Assembly: GCA_009927195.1 (NCBI GenBank) | Contig: RFNL01000382.1 | Span: 1-25,515, forward strand | Reading direction: 5' to 3' | Length of the DNA stretch: 25,515 nt | Source: Betaproteobacteria bacterium | GTDB taxonomy: Bacteria > Pseudomonadota > Gammaproteobacteria > Burkholderiales > Burkholderiaceae_C | Shown: piece by piece, positions 1 through 7,354 of the stretch | Layout of the letters: every line of letters starts with the position of its first letter | Position numbering within the stretch: position 1 is the stretch's first letter | Made by a program: the position numbers and the translations under genes | The notes under the pieces: generated by a model | Seen by the model: only the letters and a program-made list of their open reading frames with translations | Told to the model about the DNA's origin: nothing | The model's database searches: none

Positions 1-1365
1 TCTTCAGCCAATGATGTGGACGAGGCTGTTCAAGCCGCCGAAACAGCGCGCCTGCAACCGGCCTGGGCCAAGCTCAAGCGACATGAACGTGCGGCCATTC
101 TTTACCGCATCGCAGCGGGCATTCGCGAACAGGCCGAAAGCTTGGCGCAAGGGCAAAGGCTGGACAACGGCAAGCCCATCAACGAAACACGTGCCTTGGT
201 GGCCAGTGCGGCCGGCACCTTTCAGTTTTTTGCAGCGGCTTGTGAAACCTGGGAGGACCAACTCACACCCGCCCGGGGTGACTTTCTCACCATGAGCGTG
301 CATGAACCCCTGGGTGTGGTCGGTGCCATTACCCCATGGAATTCGCCCATTGCCAGTGAAGCGCAAAAGATCGCCCCTGCCTTGGCGGCGGGTTGTGCAG
401 TGGTGATCAAGCCCGCTGAAATCACCCCCCGAATGGCGCTGGAATTGGCGCGCATTGCCCAAAAGGCGGGAGTGCCCGACGGTGTGCTCAGCGTATTGCC
501 CGGCAAAGGCTCGGTGGTGGGCGATGCATTGGTTCGACACCCTTTGATCCAGCGCATTGCCTTCACCGGTGGCACCCAAGTGGGCTTAGGGATTGCGCGC
601 TTGGCTGCAGAAAAACTCATGCCCACTTCTTTGGAATTGGGTGGCAAGTCACCCACCATTGTCTGCGCCGATGCCGATTTGGACCACGCCGTGGCCGGTG
701 TTTTGTACGGCATTTTCAGTTCATCTGGCGAGTCGTGCATTGCTGGCTCTCGCGCCTTTGTCCATGCCTCGGTGTATCCCCAATTTCGCCAACGTTTGTT
801 GGACGGCGTGCGCGCCTTGCGGGTGGGCGATCCGGCCGATGAGCGCACCCAAATGGGCCCATTGATCCACAAGGCTCACCGAGCTGAAGTGGAACGCTAT
901 GTGCAGTTGGGTTTGTCCGAGGGCGGGCAGTTGCTGCACGGTGGTGATCGCCCTCAGGGTCCGGTGTATGAGCGTGGCAGCTATTTCTTGCCCACCGTGA
1001 TTGAAGGCTTGCCCAACACAGCGCGAATGTGCCAGGAGGAAATATTTGGGCCGGTTTTGGCCTTGTTGCCGTGGCACAGCGAACAAGATTTGCTCGACCA
1101 ATGCCATGACAACCCCTATGGGTTGGCTGCGGGCATCTGGACCCAAGATTACAAAACCGCCTGGCGTTTGGGCAGCGCCTTGCAAACCGGAACGGTCTGG
1201 ATCAATACCTATAAGGTTTTTTCCATCAGCACCCCGTTTGGCGGCATGAAGATGAGTGGAATGGGCCGCGAAAAAGGAAGGCAGGGCATTTTGGAGTACA
1301 CGCGGCAAAAAAGTTTTTACTGGGGCCTCAATGCCCATCCCTTGCCCTGGGCCAACCCCACTTGA
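1..1365 (+). CDS. Aldehyde dehydrogenase family protein, 5' end missing
   Basis: The reading frame is open from the first base, so the N-terminus lies outside the window; the GTG at position 16 is an internal Val, not a convincing start. It is an NAD(P)-dependent aldehyde dehydrogenase oxidising an aldehyde to a carboxylate in the cytoplasm. Visible family marks are the PWNSP segment, the cofactor region VIKPAE, FTGGTQVG, the ELGGKSP motif with the general-base Glu (codon at 634), and the catalytic Cys in SGESCIAGS (codon at 736). EEIFGPV and the C-terminal PFGGMKMSGMGRE are also present. The substrate cannot be read from the sequence. The sugar-acid dehydratase nearby (opposite strand) would fit a role in oxidising a semialdehyde such as 2-oxoglutarate semialdehyde, but that is inference. 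It converges on the ChrB-domain gene with 63 bases between the stops. Confidence 0.95.
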   Translation, partial: SSANDVDEAVQAAETARLQPAWAKLKRHERAAILYRIAAGIREQAESLAQGQRLDNGKPINETRALVASAAGTFQFFAAACETWEDQLTPARGDFLTMSVHEPLGVVGAITPWNSPIASEAQKIAPALAAGCAVVIKPAEITPRMALELARIAQKAGVPDGVLSVLPGKGSVVGDALVRHPLIQRIAFTGGTQVGLGIARLAAEKLMPTSLELGGKSPTIVCADADLDHAVAGVLYGIFSSSGESCIAGSRAFVHASVYPQFRQRLLDGVRALRVGDPADERTQMGPLIHKAHRAEVERYVQLGLSEGGQLLHGGDRPQGPVYERGSYFLPTVIEGLPNTARMCQEEIFGPVLALLPWHSEQDLLDQCHDNPYGLAAGIWTQDYKTAWRLGSALQTGTVWINTYKVFSISTPFGGMKMSGMGREKGRQGILEYTRQKSFYWGLNAHPLPWANPT

Positions 1366-1428
1366 TCAGGGTCTGAATGCATATTGACGAACTGTCTCGG
1401 GGATTGAGGCCATGCCTGGGCCGTGAGG

Positions 1429-1971
1429 TCAGCCGTCGTTTCTCAGCACTTGGCGCAGAAAACGGGTGGGCAAAGTGGGGCCCAATTTCTGGTTACCAGG
1501 TATTTGCAAGTTTTTTTCTTTGACGATGGCGTGGACTCGCAAGTTGGCATACAAAGCGTCATAGATGGGAAAGCTGGCTTTCAAGATGTCGTCGTCTGAC
1601 TCATGCTGCAAGATCAGGCCCTCGGCCACTGCCAGCAGTCCCACAGCAATTTGACCCCAGCGGTCGTCTGGCCCGGCTTTGGCATGGTGGACCACATGGT
1701 CCACGCCAGCATGGATGATCGCGGCGATATCGTGCAAAGACGCATCGGTGAGCGCATATTTGCGAACAATCTTCTCGAAGGTCGTGCCATGTTCATCGTG
1801 TGAACCCAACTCCACCCCAGGCAGTCCAAAAGGGATGGCATCGCTAGGGCGGGTGTCTTCTTGACCCCATGGCACAAATAAAAACTCAGCCTGGGGGTCT
1901 ACAAAGCGCTTGATCAACCAAGGCGAGGCCACCCGATCCAGGTGCACAAAATCACGCGTAACCCATTTCAT
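1429..1971 (-). CDS. Stand-alone ChrB C-terminal-domain protein (chromate resistance family)
   Basis: This 180-residue protein opens with KWVTRDFVHLDRVASPWLIKR and continues with DPQAEFLFVPW, the hallmark of the ChrB C-terminal domain (Pfam ChrB_C). Full ChrB proteins are roughly twice this size and carry an extra N-terminal domain that is absent here. In chromate operons ChrB acts as a chromate-responsive regulator or resistance factor; the biochemical role of the isolated C-terminal domain is not well established. No chrA transporter is visible. An AAAGGA ribosome binding site lies about 5 bases before the ATG. The gene starts 26 bases after the stop of the dehydratase gene on the same strand, so the two are probably co-transcribed. 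A real role in chromate resistance is uncertain. Confidence 0.85.
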   Translation of the reverse strand: MKWVTRDFVHLDRVASPWLIKRFVDPQAEFLFVPWGQEDTRPSDAIPFGLPGVELGSHDEHGTTFEKIVRKYALTDASLHDIAAIIHAGVDHVVHHAKAGPDDRWGQIAVGLLAVAEGLILQHESDDDILKASFPIYDALYANLRVHAIVKEKNLQIPGNQKLGPTLPTRFLRQVLRNDG

Positions 1972-1997
1972 AAATGTCCTTTATGGGCCTAAGAGGC

Positions 1998-3770
1998 TTA
2001 ATAAATCGATGGCTCACTGACCGGTTCGCCAAAGGCAGTTTCCAAAAAGTCAAAGTCACAGCCCTGATCGGCTTGCAAAATGTGGCGTGCAAACAGCCAG
2101 CCATAGCCCCGCTCATAGCGCGGTGCAGGTTCTTGCCATTGGGCACGTCGCTGGGTCAATTCTTCGTCACTGACATGCAGATGTAATTTTCTTTCAGGCA
2201 CGTCCAAGGTGATCAGGTCGCCGTTTTGAACCAAGGCCAAGGGGCCGCCGATGAAGGCTTCAGGGGATGCGTGCAAGATACAGGCCCCATAACTGGTACC
2301 ACTCATGCGTGCATCGGACAGTCGCACCATGTCGCGCACACCTTGCGCAATGAGTTTGCGCGGAATAGGCAGTTGGCCCCATTCGGGCATGCCTGGCCCG
2401 CCCAGAGGTCCTGCGTTGCGCAATACCAGCACGTGGTCCGCTGTGACCTCTAAGTTTTCGTCATCCACCGCCGCTTTCATCTCGGGGTAGCTGTCAAATA
2501 CCAAGGCCGGTCCGGTGTGTTGGCGCAAATGGGGGGCACAAGCGCTGGGTTTGATGACGGCACCAGAGGGGGCAAGATTTCCTTTGAGCACGGCCAATGC
2601 GCCTTCAGCATAGAGCGGGCGGTCCAGCGGGCGAATCACATCGGTATTGAAGACCTCGGCATCGGCCACGTTCTCGCCCAGGGTGTGGCCATTGACGGTC
2701 ATGGCATTCATGTCCAAATGACGGGCCAGGGTTTTGATCAGCGCAGGCAAGCCGCCGGCGTAATAAAAATCTTCCATCAAATAGGTGTCGCCGCTGGGGC
2801 GAATATTGGCGATCACCGGTACTTTGCGGCTGGCCCTGTCAAAGTCATCAAGGCTGATTGTGCAAGCCGCGCCTGAGCGGCGCGACATGGCCACCAAGTG
2901 GATGATGGCATTGGTGCTGCAACCCATGGCCATGGCCACGGTGATGGCGTTTTTGAAATGTGCCGGTGTGAGCAATTGGGCGGGCGTGAGGTCCTCCCAA
3001 ACCATCTCCACGATCCGTCGGCCACAGGCAGCCGACATGCGGGGGTGATTGGCATCGGGGGCAGGGATGCTCGATGCGCCGGGCAAGGTCATGCCAATGG
3101 CCTCAGCGATACCCATCATGGTGGCCGCCGTGCCCATGGTCATGCAAGTGCCATGGCTGCGCGCAATGCCGCCTTCAATGCCCAGCCATTGCGTATCGCT
3201 GATTTTTCCGGCGCGTCGCTCGTCCCAATATTTCCATGCGTCGGAGCCCGAACCCAAGGCTTGTCCCCGCCAATTGCCGCGCAACATGGGTCCTGCGGGC
3301 AGGTAGATGCAAGGCACACCAGCCGAGATCGCACCCATCAACAGGCCTGGGGTGGTTTTGTCGCAGCCACCCATGAGCACAGCGCCGTCGATCGGGTGAC
3401 TGCGAATCAATTCTTCAGTCTCCATCGCCAGCAAATTGCGGTAGAGCATCGTGGTGGGCCGCACAAATGCTTCGGCCAAAGAAATGGCCGGTAACTCCAA
3501 GGGAAAGCCGCCGGACTGAAAAATACCTCGCTTGACATCATCCACCCGTTGCTTGAAGTGGGTGTGGCACGGGTTGATGTCCGACCAGGTGTTGATGATC
3601 GCGATCACCGGTTTGCCCGCCCAGTCTTGAGGGGCATAGCCCATTTGCATGGCACGTGAGCGGTGACCAAAGGAGCGCAAATCGTCTGGCTTAAACCACC
3701 TGGCACTGCGCAGTTGGTGGGGGTGTTTCATGCGTTGTTCGATCCCAAGTTCAGGTGCGCATTGAAACAC
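1998..3770 (-). CDS. IlvD/Edd family sugar-acid dehydratase (L-arabinonate/pentonate dehydratase-like)
   Basis: This Fe-S dehydratase removes water from an aldonic acid to give a 2-keto-3-deoxy acid. The overall pattern (NTWSDINPCHTH, FRPTTMLYRN-type segment, MGGCDKTTPGLLMGA, SHGTCMTMGTA, DARMSGTSYGACILH) matches the L-arabinonate/D-xylonate branch rather than branched-chain IlvD. Cluster-ligand cysteines are expected at C68, C136 and in the SHGTC motif, with the carbamylated-Lys candidate K138 and the catalytic Ser in the RMSGTSYG region. Length (590 codons) is normal. I chose the GTG at 3770 because a strong GGAGG lies about 7 bases upstream; the ATG at 3731 is the alternative and would remove 13 poorly conserved residues. 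It is followed by the ChrB-domain gene. The exact sugar acid is not determinable. Confidence 0.9.
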   Translation of the reverse strand: MFQCAPELGIEQRMKHPHQLRSARWFKPDDLRSFGHRSRAMQMGYAPQDWAGKPVIAIINTWSDINPCHTHFKQRVDDVKRGIFQSGGFPLELPAISLAEAFVRPTTMLYRNLLAMETEELIRSHPIDGAVLMGGCDKTTPGLLMGAISAGVPCIYLPAGPMLRGNWRGQALGSGSDAWKYWDERRAGKISDTQWLGIEGGIARSHGTCMTMGTAATMMGIAEAIGMTLPGASSIPAPDANHPRMSAACGRRIVEMVWEDLTPAQLLTPAHFKNAITVAMAMGCSTNAIIHLVAMSRRSGAACTISLDDFDRASRKVPVIANIRPSGDTYLMEDFYYAGGLPALIKTLARHLDMNAMTVNGHTLGENVADAEVFNTDVIRPLDRPLYAEGALAVLKGNLAPSGAVIKPSACAPHLRQHTGPALVFDSYPEMKAAVDDENLEVTADHVLVLRNAGPLGGPGMPEWGQLPIPRKLIAQGVRDMVRLSDARMSGTSYGACILHASPEAFIGGPLALVQNGDLITLDVPERKLHLHVSDEELTQRRAQWQEPAPRYERGYGWLFARHILQADQGCDFDFLETAFGEPVSEPSIY

Positions 3771-3788
3771 CGTGACCCTCCAGGGTCA
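3771..3788. promoter_or_regulatory. Short inverted repeat overlapping the dehydratase ribosome binding site
   Basis: The sequence GACCCT-CC-AGGGTC at 3774-3787 is an inverted repeat with 6-base arms and a 2-base centre. It contains the GGAGG Shine-Dalgarno of the GTG start at 3770 on the minus strand. It could serve as an operator or could sequester the ribosome binding site; a fortuitous repeat is also possible at this length. Confidence 0.3.
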
Positions 3789-3836
3789 ATCGGCATCGGT
3801 CAATCATCCGTTGGCCTGGAGGAAGGAATCTGCAAT

Positions 3837-3856
3837 AACAAGGGTTAACCCTTGTT
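3837..3856. repeat. Perfect 20-base palindrome, candidate operator
   Basis: The half-site AACAAGGGTT is followed directly by its exact reverse complement, giving a 20-base uninterrupted palindrome. It lies 5 bases past the zinc-ribbon gene stop (3861) and 67 bases before the dehydratase GTG (3770), both on the minus strand. No U-run follows on the minus strand and there is no loop, which argues against an intrinsic terminator. A binding site for a dimeric regulator of the dehydratase gene is the favoured reading, by inference only. Confidence 0.5.
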
Positions 3857-3860
3857 GGGG

Positions 3861-4085
3861 TCATGCCGACGCTGGGGGCTTGGCAGGTTTGCAATCGAGA
3901 CAAACAAACATGCTGGTTCCCAACAGCTTGCGAAATGTCCCAGATGCCCTGGGTTTGTGCAAGCCGCATTTGATGCAGCTCATGGTGCTGCCAGCCAAGC
4001 CGGTGGTGCCAAATGGGGAACCGCCCTTTTTCGACTTGTATCGGAGACCGTCCTGAGTGATTTTGGTGGTGTCGTCTGTGGCCAT
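3861..4085 (-). CDS. Small zinc-ribbon-like protein, function unknown
   Basis: This 74-residue protein has two CxxC pairs, CIKC at residues 37-40 and CLDC near residue 63, separated by a basic stretch rich in R and K. This is the layout of a small treble-clef or zinc-ribbon protein. The N-terminal half is polar and looks disordered (DDTTKITQDG..KSKKGGSPFG). I recognise no named family. The ATG at 4085 has an AAGGAAA about 13 bases upstream, which is a loose spacing. The gene sits between the DUF1330 gene and the sugar-acid dehydratase on the same strand, with 142 bases of non-coding DNA before it that hold a strong dyad. The paired cysteines make a chance ORF unlikely. A nucleic-acid-binding or metal-binding role is only a guess. 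Confidence 0.75.
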   Translation of the reverse strand: MATDDTTKITQDGLRYKSKKGGSPFGTTGLAGSTMSCIKCGLHKPRASGTFRKLLGTSMFVCLDCKPAKPPASA

Positions 4086-4156
4086 GTCTCTAGAAGCTTT
4101 CCTTGTGCTCGCCTACCTGTGCACCCAACTGATGGTCTGGTGAATGAAAGCAGTGG

Positions 4157-4192
4157 GTGTGCAGATCACATTTTAAACGTTTATCTGCACAC
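4157..4192. repeat. Perfect 10-base inverted repeat with 16-base spacer
   Basis: Arm GTGTGCAGAT at 4157-4166 is the exact reverse complement of ATCTGCACAC at 4183-4192. The spacer is AT-rich and includes the small palindrome TAAACGTTTA. It lies between the DUF1330 stop (4228) and the zinc-ribbon start (4085), both minus strand. No U-tract follows on the minus strand, so an operator, or a factor-assisted hairpin ending ppx/DUF1330 transcription, is more likely than a canonical terminator. Confidence 0.5.
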
Positions 4193-4227
4193 GAGCCTGA
4201 TGTGAACTTTGTGTTGCTCTGGCCATG

Positions 4228-4524
4228 TCATTCCAGGCCTTCAACGATGCGGATATCGCGTTCAGCCGCGTTCTCACCCAGGGCTTTCAAAGCCTGTTGG
4301 TAGCCCTCGCTTTCATAAGCGGCCAATGCGGCTTGGATACTTTCGAATTCGATCAAAACGGTTCTTTGTGCCAGGCCGTCCTCTTTGGTGGCGCTGGCCA
4401 TGCCCCGTGCCAGAAAGCGCCCGCCAGCAGCCGTCAAGGCAGGGCCTGCAAATTTGGCATATTCGGCCAAGGCATCTGGTTTGGAGATTGAGCGATAGGC
4501 AGAGATCCAATAAGCTTTGGGCAT
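4228..4524 (-). CDS. DUF1330 domain protein
   Basis: This is a 98-residue protein starting MPKAYWISAYRSI and containing RTVLIEFESIQAALAAYESEGYQQAL, the classic DUF1330 pattern of a small ferredoxin-like (dimeric alpha-beta barrel) fold. The length equals the family norm. The frame extends upstream to 4668, but the ATG at 4524 is chosen because AAAGGAA precedes it by 5 bases and the family N-terminus begins there; the longer form would overlap ppx. The biochemical function of DUF1330 proteins is not established; structural relatives act as monooxygenases or small-molecule binders. It lies 35 bases downstream of ppx on the same strand and may share its transcript. Confidence 0.9.
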   Translation of the reverse strand: MPKAYWISAYRSISKPDALAEYAKFAGPALTAAGGRFLARGMASATKEDGLAQRTVLIEFESIQAALAAYESEGYQQALKALGENAAERDIRIVEGLE

Positions 4525-4559
4525 GTCGATTCCTTTGGGTGGGGCGTGGCAGTTTGATA

Positions 4560-6065
4560 TCAGTTTGATGGGGGCAACAAGCGCAGCTTCAATGTCCAAG
4601 GGGTTTTTTGCCAGGCATCGATTTCTTGGCGGATCAAATGGTGCGATTGAGGGAAACGCTCGGCCCAATTTTCAGGGCAAGAAAACTCAAAAATTTTCTC
4701 GCTGGGATCACAACGCAAGCTCAGCCCTTGCATGACGGGGTCACGACGCGAATGGCACAAAATCACCGACAGGCGCAATGCCAGCAGCTGTTGCACTATT
4801 TGAACATCTTCAAAGTCAATATCAAGTTTGCGCAATTTGCCATGGTGCCCCAATACCAACAGGCTGAGCCGGTGCAACTCTGGTTGGCTAAAGCCCATCA
4901 CATCGGCGTTGTCCAATATGTATGCGCCATGCTTGTGATAGTCACTGTGGGAAATGGACAAACCGATTTCATGCAACTCACTGGCCCAAGCCAATTTGCG
5001 TCGCGCCCGTTCTGTGACGGGACAACCGGGCATATCCATCATGGACAGAAACTGTCCTGCAATCGTTTTGACCCGGGCGGATTGCTGGCGATCGACGGCA
5101 AACTTTTCGGCCAAGCGATGTACCGATGCATCGCGGATGTCCAAGCCGCTGTGGTCGCGTTCGGCCATTTCATACATGGCACCATGCCGCAGCGCACCTT
5201 GGGCCACATGCAAGGCGTCGATATCGAATTGCTCGAACAGTGCAGATAGCACCGCCAAACCACCACCCAAAACAGCCCTGCGGTCCTCCTTGAGCCCTTC
5301 CAGCCTCAGTCGGCTGAAGTGTTGCGCCGCTTGAGCGCATTGGATCAGCCATGCCAAGCCATCACGGCTGATTTCACCAGGTGTCCATCCCGCCATTTGC
5401 AAGATATCGGCAACCGCACCAACTGTGCCAGAGGCACCATAGGCTTTGTCCCACAGGTCATGGGGGTAAGCCGCCAAGGCTTCTTCCAACACCGCTTGTG
5501 CAGCCACCTTGGCCCGGTCGAAGGCCTGGGCGGTGAATTGACCTTGTGCAAAGTATTTTTGGGACCATGAAACACTGCCCACACGGTAGGAGTTCATCGT
5601 CACCGGTTCACGGTTCTGGCCCAAAATCATTTCCGTGGATCGGCCACCGACATCAATCACCAAGCGCCGCTCGCCGTCATTGGGCAGAAATTGGCTTACA
5701 CCGATGTAAATCAACCGGGCCTCTTCGGTGCCAGAAATGATTTCGATCGGATACCCCAATATTTCATGGGCTTTGCGCAAAAACACATCCCGGTTGCGGG
5801 CCTCGCGCAGGGTTTGTGTGGCCACAGCGCGCACTTGTTGGTCTTTTAAACCTTGTATGCGTTCTCGAAAACGGGCCAGACAATCCCAACCGCGTTCCAT
5901 GGCCGCCATGCTCAGGTTGCGTTGCTCATCCAAATCGCCGCCTTGGCGAACGGTTTCTTTCAGGTAGTCAGAACGCACCAACTGGCCATGTTCCATGCGA
6001 CCCAACTCCATTCTGAAACTGTTAGAGCCCAGGTCTATGGCGACCAATAAATCTGCAAAAGGCAT
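4560..6065 (-). CDS. ppx: Exopolyphosphatase, Ppx/GppA family
   Basis: The enzyme removes terminal phosphate from inorganic polyphosphate, or acts on pppGpp in GppA members. The ASKHA-fold N-terminal domain is visible: LLVAIDLGSNSFRMELG (phosphate 1 loop) near residues 6-22, ISGTEEARLIYIGV near 125-138, and VIDVGGRSTEMILG (phosphate 2 loop) near 150. The C-terminal helical HD-like domain carries ELHEIGLSISHSDYHKHGAYIL and LGHHGKLRK. Length (501 residues) is normal for Ppx. It diverges from pstS with 248 bases between the starts, tying polyphosphate breakdown to the phosphate-uptake operon. The ATG at 6065 gives the conserved N-terminus. GppA rather than Ppx specificity cannot be excluded from sequence alone. 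Confidence 0.95.
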   Translation of the reverse strand: MPFADLLVAIDLGSNSFRMELGRMEHGQLVRSDYLKETVRQGGDLDEQRNLSMAAMERGWDCLARFRERIQGLKDQQVRAVATQTLREARNRDVFLRKAHEILGYPIEIISGTEEARLIYIGVSQFLPNDGERRLVIDVGGRSTEMILGQNREPVTMNSYRVGSVSWSQKYFAQGQFTAQAFDRAKVAAQAVLEEALAAYPHDLWDKAYGASGTVGAVADILQMAGWTPGEISRDGLAWLIQCAQAAQHFSRLRLEGLKEDRRAVLGGGLAVLSALFEQFDIDALHVAQGALRHGAMYEMAERDHSGLDIRDASVHRLAEKFAVDRQQSARVKTIAGQFLSMMDMPGCPVTERARRKLAWASELHEIGLSISHSDYHKHGAYILDNADVMGFSQPELHRLSLLVLGHHGKLRKLDIDFEDVQIVQQLLALRLSVILCHSRRDPVMQGLSLRCDPSEKIFEFSCPENWAERFPQSHHLIRQEIDAWQKTPWTLKLRLLPPSN

Positions 6066-6118
6066 TGAATAACGGGGTATTGGGAATATTCAGACACGAA
6101 AAGGACGCAAACCCAACG

Positions 6119-6124
6119 ATTATA
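6119..6124 (-). promoter_or_regulatory. Candidate -10 box upstream of ppx
   Basis: A perfect TATAAT reads on the minus strand, about 53 bases before the ppx ATG. At 16-18 base spacing I see no good -35 hexamer, so this would be a weak or activator-dependent promoter. The same ten-base string TTTCTATAAT recurs on the minus strand before gloB. Confidence 0.4.
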
Positions 6125-6206
6125 GAAAGTCCTTAGCGCATCGGCCCTATCACCTTGGCCTGACCCCAGCCCCTTGTGCTGAAGGCGAGTTGTTTGTGTG
6201 ACCAAA

Positions 6207-6224
6207 TTTTCACTCAATTGTCAT
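6207..6224 (+). promoter_or_regulatory. Candidate PHO box (PhoB binding site) upstream of pstS
   Basis: Two direct half-sites 11 bases apart, TTTTCAC and TTGTCAT, are separated by TCAA. This fits the PHO-box architecture of two CTGTCAY-type heptamers with a 4-base spacer; the second half matches 6 of 7 positions and the first 5 of 7. A -10-like TAGGAT begins 10 bases after it (6235-6240), the spacing expected where PhoB replaces a -35 box; TATGAT at 6241-6246 is a better hexamer at a longer spacing. Location before the pst-pho operon supports the call. Confidence 0.65.
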
Positions 6225-6249
6225 AAATGACCCCTAGGATTATGATGCC

Positions 6250-6285
6250 CATGCAGTACATGGATGTTCATGCAGCGCATGGATG
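6250..6285 (+). repeat. Two tandem 17-base hairpin-forming repeats in the pstS leader
   Basis: CATGCAGTACATGGATG (6250-6266) is repeated 19 bases downstream as CATGCAGCGCATGGATG (6269-6285), 15 of 17 bases identical. The two differing bases lie in the loop region. Each copy can fold on itself: CCATG/CATGG in the first, CATGC/GCATG in the second. They sit just after the probable pstS transcription start and 28 bases before the ATG. Confidence 0.6.
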
Positions 6286-6313
6286 AATTTATATTTTTGA
6301 TTAAGGAATTGAC

Positions 6314-7333
6314 ATGTTGAAAATGAAATCTGTCTTGGTGGCCCTGGGCTTATCCACCATCGGCTTTTCATCAATGGCCGTGGACATCACGGGCGCTGGT
6401 GCGACTTTTCCCTACCCCATTTATGCCAAATGGGCAGAGGCTTATAAAAAAGAAACCGGCAATGGCTTGAATTACCAGTCCATTGGTTCCTCTGGGGGCA
6501 TTCGCCAAATCCGGGCCAAAACTGTGACCTTTGGTGCAACAGATGCACCCTTGAAAGGCGATGAGCTTGACAAAGACGGCTTGGTTCAATTCCCAGTCAT
6601 CATTGGTGGAACCGTGCCTGTCGTCAATTTGGAAGGTTTTAAGCCGGGCGAATTGCGCATCAGTGGCCCTGTGTTGGCCGAGATCTACATGGGCAAAATC
6701 TCCAAATGGAATGATGCCAAATTCACGGCACTCAACCCTGGTAAAAATTTGCCCGATCAAGCTATTACCGTGGTGCACCGGGCGGATGGTTCCGGCACCA
6801 CCTTCAATTGGACCGACTACCTGTCTGCGGTCAGCAAAGACTGGCGTGACAGCGTTGGAAGCGGCGCTTCGGTCAAATGGCCTGCCCCCTCCTCTGTGGG
6901 TGGCAAAGGCAATGAGGGCGTCGCCGCCAACGTGACCCGGGTCAAAGGGGCCATCGGTTACGTTGAATATGCCTACGTGAAGAAAAACAATATGACCTAC
7001 ATGCAGGTGCTCAATGCGGATGGCAAATATGTGGGTCCTGATGACTTGACTTTTGCTTCTGCCGCAGCTGGCATCGATTGGTTCAGCGTACCGGGCATGG
7101 GTGTCTCGATGGTCAACGCCAAAGGTGCGAACAGCTGGCCCATCAGCACGGCCTCTTTCATCCTGATGTACAAAGATCCGAGCGACAAGAACATCTCTCA
7201 AGAGGCTTTGAAGTTTTTTGACTGGTCATTCAAAAATGGCAAGCAAATGGCTACTGATTTGGACTACGTGGCCTTGCCCGATTCCCTGACCAACCAAATC
7301 CGTCAGCGTGTTTGGAATCAGATCGCTAAGTAA
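6314..7333 (+). CDS. pstS: Phosphate ABC transporter substrate-binding protein PstS
   Basis: PstS captures inorganic phosphate in the periplasm and delivers it to PstCA. A Sec signal peptide covers about residues 1-22 (basic MLKMK, hydrophobic VLVALGLSTIGF, cleavage after SMA), leaving mature VDITGAGATFPYP. Phosphate-contact regions are visible: GAGATFPYP, GSSGGIRQI, TFGATDAPL and HRADGSGTTFNWTDYL. The 339-residue length is typical. The ATG at 6314 has AAGGA about 6 bases upstream. It is the first gene of the pst-pho operon and lies behind a PHO-box candidate. A stem-loop follows it before pstC, as expected for a binding protein made in excess over its permease. Confidence 0.98.
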   Translation: MLKMKSVLVALGLSTIGFSSMAVDITGAGATFPYPIYAKWAEAYKKETGNGLNYQSIGSSGGIRQIRAKTVTFGATDAPLKGDELDKDGLVQFPVIIGGTVPVVNLEGFKPGELRISGPVLAEIYMGKISKWNDAKFTALNPGKNLPDQAITVVHRADGSGTTFNWTDYLSAVSKDWRDSVGSGASVKWPAPSSVGGKGNEGVAANVTRVKGAIGYVEYAYVKKNNMTYMQVLNADGKYVGPDDLTFASAAAGIDWFSVPGMGVSMVNAKGANSWPISTASFILMYKDPSDKNISQEALKFFDWSFKNGKQMATDLDYVALPDSLTNQIRQRVWNQIAK

Positions 7334-7354
7334 TTTTGTTTTCGATAAGTTTCA

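Noticed and set aside
1366..1428. Terminator between the aldehyde dehydrogenase and ChrB-domain genes
   Set aside because: Only short GGCC repeats are present; no stem with a U-tract could be drawn on either strand.
2898..3494. 198-codon plus-strand frame opposite the dehydratase
   Set aside because: The dehydratase on the minus strand is clear by motifs throughout; the plus frame is rich in His, Gly and Ala with no domain.
4525..4668. Longer N-terminus for the DUF1330 protein
   Set aside because: The extension would overlap the ppx 3' end and lacks family likeness, while the ATG at 4524 has a good ribosome binding site.
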